Assembly: GCA_007130265.1 (NCBI GenBank)
Contig: SLST01000450.1
Span: 1-9,862, forward strand
Length of the DNA stretch: 9,862 nt
Direction: 5' to 3'
DNA from: Spirochaetales bacterium
GTDB taxonomy: Bacteria > Spirochaetota > Spirochaetia > DSM-27196 > SLST01
Part shown: one piece after another, positions 6,918 to 9,862 of the stretch
How positions within the stretch are numbered: position 1 is the first letter of the stretch
Layout: each line of letters opens with the position of its first letter
Position numbers and translations under genes: made by a program
Notes under the pieces: generated by a model
Seen by the model: the letters and a program-made list of their open reading frames with translations, nothing else
Told to the model about the DNA's origin: nothing
The model's database searches: none

Positions 6918-7614
6918 GGGCGTCGTTGTCCGGCCCATCTGCCGGCTGTATGCCGGTGGAGAGCGCGTCCCAGAGCGGGTCCGAAGGCGGTCGTGTCGTG
7001 AACGTCAGCCGTTCGCCGGTCACCGGATGCGTCAGGCTGATGCGCACCGCGTGAAGGCAGATGCCGCCGCCCGGCAGAGTTCGCCTCGCGCCGTACTTCA
7101 CATCGCCGCGCACCGGCCATCCCTGGTGCGCGAGCTGTGCCCGAACCTGGTGGTGCCGTCCGGTTCTCAGCGCGATCTCAAGGAGCGAGTACCGTTCTCC
7201 GCGACCGCGAACCCAGTAGTGCAGCGCAGACTGCTTCCCCTCCGTCCGCACGAAGCTCTTGTTCAGACGTCGGTCGTGGACGAGTCGGTCGGCAAGCTCA
7301 CCGGAATCGGGTAGGTCGGTCGCGGCGACAAGCGCCCAGTAGCGACGTTCCATCCTGCCTGAGGCGAGCTGTGCAGAGAGTTCGGCCGCCGCCGCGGTCG
7401 TCCGGGCACACAGCACAATCCCGCTCGCCGGTCGATCGATTCGGTGCACGGGCCAGAGCCTTGAGCCGATCAGTTCCTGTACGAGCGTGAGCACCGAAGA
7501 ATCACCGGTCTGGTCCGGCTGAGTTGGAGTACCCGGCGCTTTGGCCACGACAACCAGTGTCTCGTCGGCATGGATGATCTCGACCGGAGAAGCAGTCATC
7601 AGGTACGGTACCAT
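6904..7614 (-). CDS. RluA-family RNA pseudouridine synthase
   Basis: A 236-residue enzyme that isomerises uridine to pseudouridine in rRNA or tRNA. The catalytic motif is PVHRIDRPASGIVL (55-68) with the nucleophilic Asp60. The family Tyr lies in ERRYWALV (89-96), and the C-terminal motif ALRTGRHHQVRAQLA (148-162) is followed by GDVKYGA (170-176) and LHAVRISLTHP (187-197). The H-H-Q variant of the usual TGRTHQ motif occurs in a short RluA-like subgroup. It has no N-terminal S4 RNA-binding domain, so it is the minimal RluA-type layout; the target uridine cannot be assigned. The start is not well defined: ATG at 7612-7614 and ATG at 7597-7599 (five residues later) both lack a good Shine-Dalgarno. 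The C-terminal 17 or so residues are low in complexity. It converges on and overlaps the S66 gene and diverges from the ZIP gene, whose promoter begins 4 bp from this start codon. Confidence 0.9.
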   Translation of the reverse strand: MVPYLMTASPVEIIHADETLVVVAKAPGTPTQPDQTGDSSVLTLVQELIGSRLWPVHRIDRPASGIVLCARTTAAAAELSAQLASGRMERRYWALVAATDLPDSGELADRLVHDRRLNKSFVRTEGKQSALHYWVRGRGERYSLLEIALRTGRHHQVRAQLAHQGWPVRGDVKYGARRTLPGGGICLHAVRISLTHPVTGERLTFTTRPPSDPLWDALSTGIQPADGPDNDAPTHR

Positions 7615-7617
7615 GGT

Positions 7618-7646
7618 TTGAGCCGGTTCGCGACCTCGTGTAGACT
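7618..7646 (+). promoter_or_regulatory. Promoter of the ZIP transporter gene
   Basis: Plus-strand TTGAGC (-35, 7618-7623) is separated by exactly 17 bp from TAGACT (-10, 7641-7646); each hexamer matches 4 of 6 consensus bases. Transcription would begin near 7653, at the edge of a perfect 10-bp palindrome, leaving a leader of about 28 nt that contains the GGAGG ribosome binding site (7671-7675). The -35 lies just outside the divergent pseudouridine synthase start codon. Confidence 0.5.
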
Positions 7647-7654
7647 AGAAGCGT

Positions 7655-7664
7655 GGTGATCACC
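7655..7664. promoter_or_regulatory. Perfect palindrome GGTGATCACC, candidate operator
   Basis: A perfect 10-bp inverted repeat just downstream of the -10 hexamer of the ZIP promoter and upstream of the ribosome binding site. Its position at about +1 to +12 would let a bound dimer block RNA polymerase. It is short, so chance cannot be excluded, and I do not recognise it as the site of a named metal regulator. Confidence 0.3.
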
Positions 7665-7680
7665 GTGGCAGGAGGGGAGA

Positions 7681-8493
7681 ATGATGCAGTGGTTTGCCGG
7701 ACTGAACGCCGTCGTGCAGACATTATTCGCGACAATCCTAACCTGGGGACTCACTGCTGCCGGTGCGGCGACGGTGTTCCTGTTCCGGGAGATAGACCGC
7801 AAGCTTCGGGAAGCGATGAAAGGATTCGCCGCGGGCGTGATGATCGCCGTGAGCTTCTGGTCGCTACTCGCGCCGGCAATGGAGACGACGAGTCGTTCGA
7901 GCCGGATCTCGTGGCTACCGGCGGCGATCGGCTTTCTAGCCGGGGGGTGCTTTCTCTTCATCGTGGACAAGGTGCTTCCCCACCTTCACGCCGGATCTCC
8001 CCTCGATCAGGCCGAGGGTCCCGGCACGGCCTGGAAACGAAGTGTACTCCTCGTGGCGGCGACTGCGCTGCACAACATACCGGAAGGAATCGCCGTCGGC
8101 TTCGCGTTCGCAGCGGCGGCCGGCGGGATGCCCGGCGCCTCGGTGGGCTCCGCGATCGCACTGACGATTGGCATCGGAATACAGAACTTCCCGGAAGGAG
8201 TCGCCGTATCCGTCCCGCTTCGTCGGGAAGGGATGCGTCCTCGGCGGGCGTTCTGGTACGGACAGATGTCGGGTGCGGTTGAGCCGGTGGTCGCGGTTAT
8301 CGGGGCGCTTGCCGTCGTGATGATCCCTGCGTCCGCGCCGTATGCCCTCGCGTTCGCCGCTGGTGCGATGGTTTTCATGGTCGTCGAGGATATCGCGCCG
8401 GAGCCGCACGAGGGCCGGAACGCCGATCTCAGGGCCGCGGTCATGCTGGTCGGATTCACCGCAATGATGATCCTGGACGCGGTATTGGGTTAG
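7681..8493 (+). CDS. ZIP family divalent metal transporter
   Basis: A 270-residue inner-membrane protein of the ZIP family, which carries zinc, iron or manganese into the cytoplasm. About eight hydrophobic segments are visible (roughly 8-34, 46-66, 77-97, 120-147, 152-178, 189-215, 217-236, 250-269). The two metal-site motifs are present: HNIPEG (131-136) in the fourth segment and QNFPEG (168-173) in the fifth, plus Glu201 in the sixth (GAVEP) and VEDIAPE (235-241) near the seventh. A short His pair, HLH (101-103), lies in the loop before segment four; the long His-rich loop of eukaryotic ZIPs is absent. The layout is like bacterial ZupT/GufA proteins. Start: GGAGGGGAGA precedes tandem ATGs at 7681 and 7684, and either could be used. 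Metal specificity cannot be told from sequence. The last 38 bp overlap the convergent decarboxylase gene. Confidence 0.92.
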   Translation: MMQWFAGLNAVVQTLFATILTWGLTAAGAATVFLFREIDRKLREAMKGFAAGVMIAVSFWSLLAPAMETTSRSSRISWLPAAIGFLAGGCFLFIVDKVLPHLHAGSPLDQAEGPGTAWKRSVLLVAATALHNIPEGIAVGFAFAAAAGGMPGASVGSAIALTIGIGIQNFPEGVAVSVPLRREGMRPRRAFWYGQMSGAVEPVVAVIGALAVVMIPASAPYALAFAAGAMVFMVVEDIAPEPHEGRNADLRAAVMLVGFTAMMILDAVLG

Positions 8494-9667
8494 GCTCACG
8501 CGGCAGCATCCTCATCTCCAGGGGAGGGAAGCCGTTGAAGGACACCGAGCTGTAGCTGTGCGTGTATGCCCCGGTCGTGAAGACGTAGAGTCGGTCTCCC
8601 GACTTCACCCGGTTCGGCATCGTGTACTTGTGCGTCTCGTAGAGCACGTCCATGCTGTCGCAGGTCGGACCCGCGAGGATGATCTCCTCCGCGGAGCCGT
8701 CGCCCTCGAAGAAGATGGGAAACTTGATGGCCTCGCCCATCGCCTCGATCAATCCACCAAAAAGGCCGGCGTCTATATAGACCCAGCGGTAGAGGTTCTG
8801 CCGGGCCTTCTTTGTGATCAGGATCACCTCGCTGACGAGTACTCCGGCATCCGCGACGAGGTACCGTCCCGGTTCCGTGATGATTCGCGGGAGACCCTCG
8901 CCGAAACGTTCCTCGAGGAAGCGGGTGATCTCGCCGGCGTAGACCTCGACCGGATGGGTCGGATCGAGATACGCCGCCGGGAAACCACCGCCGACATTGA
9001 TCATCTCCAGGTGAATGCCCTCTGCGGCGAGATCCTCGAAGAGCATCTTGGTGCGCGCAATCGCGTCATCCCACTCACCAATGTCGCGCTGTTGACTGCC
9101 GACGTGGAAAGATATCCCGTAGGCTTCGAGCCCACGTTCGGCCGCAAGTCGAGCCATCTCGAGAATCAGCTCCGGATGCGCGCCGAACTTTCGCGACAGG
9201 GGCCAGTCTGATCCGGTGCCCTGCGTGAATACGCGGAAGAACACGCGCGAGCCGGGGGCGAGCTCGGCGACATTCTGCACATCGTCCTCCGCGTCGCAGG
9301 CGTAGAGCCGCACGCCTCGCTCATACGCGTACGCGATGTCGGTGCGTTTCTTGATCGTGTTGCCGTAGCTGATGCGAGCAGGGTCAACGCCAAAGGAGAG
9401 AACCAGGTCGAGTTCGTAACGCGAGGCGATGTCAAAGCTCGACCCGAGGCGGGTGAGCAGTTCGACGACCTGGGGCGCCGGGTTGGCCTTGACGGCATAG
9501 AAGACGTCCGCGTACGGCATCGCGTCGCGGAGTCGTCGGTACTGCGACTCCACAACGTCGAGATCGATGTAGAGACACGGAGTCGGACCGCGATCTGCGG
9601 TCGCCTTCAGGCGATTGACGCGGGACGGCCCGCCGAATCTCTCAAGCGGAAATGTGTACGCTTCCAT
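8456..9667 (-). CDS. Fold-type III PLP-dependent basic amino acid decarboxylase (ornithine/lysine type)
   Basis: A 403-residue alanine-racemase-fold decarboxylase using pyridoxal phosphate. The Schiff-base Lys60 is in FYAVKANP; His188 in FHVGSQ stacks on the cofactor; the phosphate loop is NVGGGFP (224-230) with EPGR (265-268); the partner-subunit active-site Cys336-Asp337 is in GPTCDSMD; Tyr368 follows in TGAYTHSY. The GPTCDS motif, the length and the absence of a C-terminal LysA-like block favour ornithine or lysine decarboxylase, making putrescine or cadaverine, over diaminopimelate decarboxylase, but the substrate is not settled by sequence alone. I chose the ATG at 9665-9667 because AGGAG (9673-9677) lies 5 nt upstream; an in-frame ATG at 9718 would add 17 residues with no family similarity and no ribosome site. 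The Pro-rich tail (about 390-403) is encoded partly over the 3' end of the ZIP gene. Confidence 0.92.
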   Translation of the reverse strand: MEAYTFPLERFGGPSRVNRLKATADRGPTPCLYIDLDVVESQYRRLRDAMPYADVFYAVKANPAPQVVELLTRLGSSFDIASRYELDLVLSFGVDPARISYGNTIKKRTDIAYAYERGVRLYACDAEDDVQNVAELAPGSRVFFRVFTQGTGSDWPLSRKFGAHPELILEMARLAAERGLEAYGISFHVGSQQRDIGEWDDAIARTKMLFEDLAAEGIHLEMINVGGGFPAAYLDPTHPVEVYAGEITRFLEERFGEGLPRIITEPGRYLVADAGVLVSEVILITKKARQNLYRWVYIDAGLFGGLIEAMGEAIKFPIFFEGDGSAEEIILAGPTCDSMDVLYETHKYTMPNRVKSGDRLYVFTTGAYTHSYSSVSFNGFPPLEMRMLPREPNPIPRPGSSLR

Positions 9668-9718
9668 ACGGTCTCCTCTCGACCTATTCTCCTGAAGCCC
9701 TAGCTGTGGTAGTATCAC

Positions 9719-9734
9719 CTCGGATTGTACCGAG
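9719..9734. promoter_or_regulatory. Inverted repeat CTCGG-N6-CCGAG around a -10-like hexamer
   Basis: Perfect 5-bp arms (9719-9723 and 9730-9734) flank six bases that read TACAAT on the minus strand, a 5-of-6 match to a -10 hexamer for the decarboxylase gene (leader about 50 nt). No good -35 lies 17 bp upstream of it. An alternative minus-strand promoter is TTGCTC (9732-9737), 17 bp, TACTAC (9709-9714), which would place the repeat in its spacer. Either way the repeat would sit on the promoter and could be an operator. It is short and unproven. Confidence 0.3.
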
Positions 9735-9819
9735 CAACGTACTGAAAAAGGCGGTTCATGTGCAGTACGAGAACGATACCTACAACGAGGAACCGAACGA
9801 GCGTAAGCGAGGAGACAAC

Positions 9820-9862
9820 ATGCAGACCGGAGTTTTCTACGTGAGAGTCAAGGATGACCTGA
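9820..9862 (+). CDS. Start of an unidentified gene, cut by the right edge
   Basis: ATG at 9820 follows GAGGAG (9809-9814 region) at normal spacing and opens 14 codons, MQTGVFYVRVKDDL, before the window ends. A GTG at 9760 in the same frame would add 20 hydrophilic residues (starting MQYENDTYNEEP) behind a weaker AAGG; the better ribosome site favours 9820. It would be divergent from the decarboxylase gene. The fragment is too short to assign a family. Confidence 0.4.
   Translation, partial: MQTGVFYVRVKDDL

Noticed and set aside
5691..6938. 415-codon minus-strand open frame opposite the S66 gene
   Set aside because: Composition is Arg/Glu-rich as expected for antisense of GC-rich coding DNA, and the S66 motifs on the plus strand account for the region.
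6942..6956. CCGGC-N5-GCCGG hairpin just after the S66 stop codon, as a terminator
   Set aside because: There is no U-tract after it on either strand and it lies inside the pseudouridine synthase coding region, so it is not a convincing intrinsic terminator.
9668..9718. ATG at 9718 as start of the decarboxylase
   Set aside because: The added 17 residues have no family similarity and would place translation start over the predicted promoter; the ATG at 9667 has AGGAG at ideal spacing.
9758..9844. 28-codon plus-strand open frame as a small leader peptide
   Set aside because: It overlaps the better-supported gene start at 9820 in another frame, has no strong ribosome site and shows no attenuator-like run of codons or hairpin.

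Overview
The window is dense, GC-rich bacterial chromosome (about 60% GC by eye) holding housekeeping genes. There are no insertion sequences, CRISPR arrays, phage genes or long repeats, and almost no non-coding DNA. The best guess for the host is a free-living, higher-GC spirochaete. That rests mainly on the elongation factor G pair: a second-type EF-G with altered domain IV tip loops (as in the spirochaete/mitochondrial EF-G2 recycling factors) next to a divergent EF-G-like GTPase. This assignment is inference and only moderately secure.

Layout. (i) 1-3140, minus strand: a promoter, a tRNA-Val(TAC), a full-length EF-G 47 bp downstream of it, then, behind its own strong promoter, an EF-G-like protein that runs off the left edge. 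(ii) 3175-6917, plus strand: a tightly packed run of four genes, probably one operon: an M18 zinc aminopeptidase, a small J-domain-like protein overlapping it by 11 bp, an aldo/keto reductase, and an S66 (LdcA/MccF) serine peptidase. (iii) 6904-7614, minus strand: an RluA-family pseudouridine synthase, convergent with and overlapping the S66 gene by 14 bp. (iv) 7618-8493, plus strand: a promoter, a palindrome and a ZIP-family metal transporter. (v) 8456-9667, minus strand: a fold-type III PLP decarboxylase (ornithine/lysine/diaminopimelate group) whose 3' end overlaps the ZIP gene by 38 bp. (vi) 9668-9862: a divergent regulatory region and the first codons of a plus-strand gene cut by the right edge.

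How the genes fit together. The left block is translation machinery (tRNA plus two ribosome-associated GTPases). The central operon mixes peptide turnover (M18 aminopeptidase, S66 carboxypeptidase) with a co-chaperone-like protein and an oxidoreductase, which do not make an obvious single pathway. The right block covers RNA modification, metal uptake and probably polyamine synthesis.

I did not find a convincing new multi-gene system. The items most worth a second look are the degenerate GTPase motifs of the EF-G-like protein, the tRNA-to-EF-G transcript, a possible leaderless start for the M18 gene, two antisense convergent gene overlaps, and small palindromes placed on the promoters of the ZIP and decarboxylase genes.
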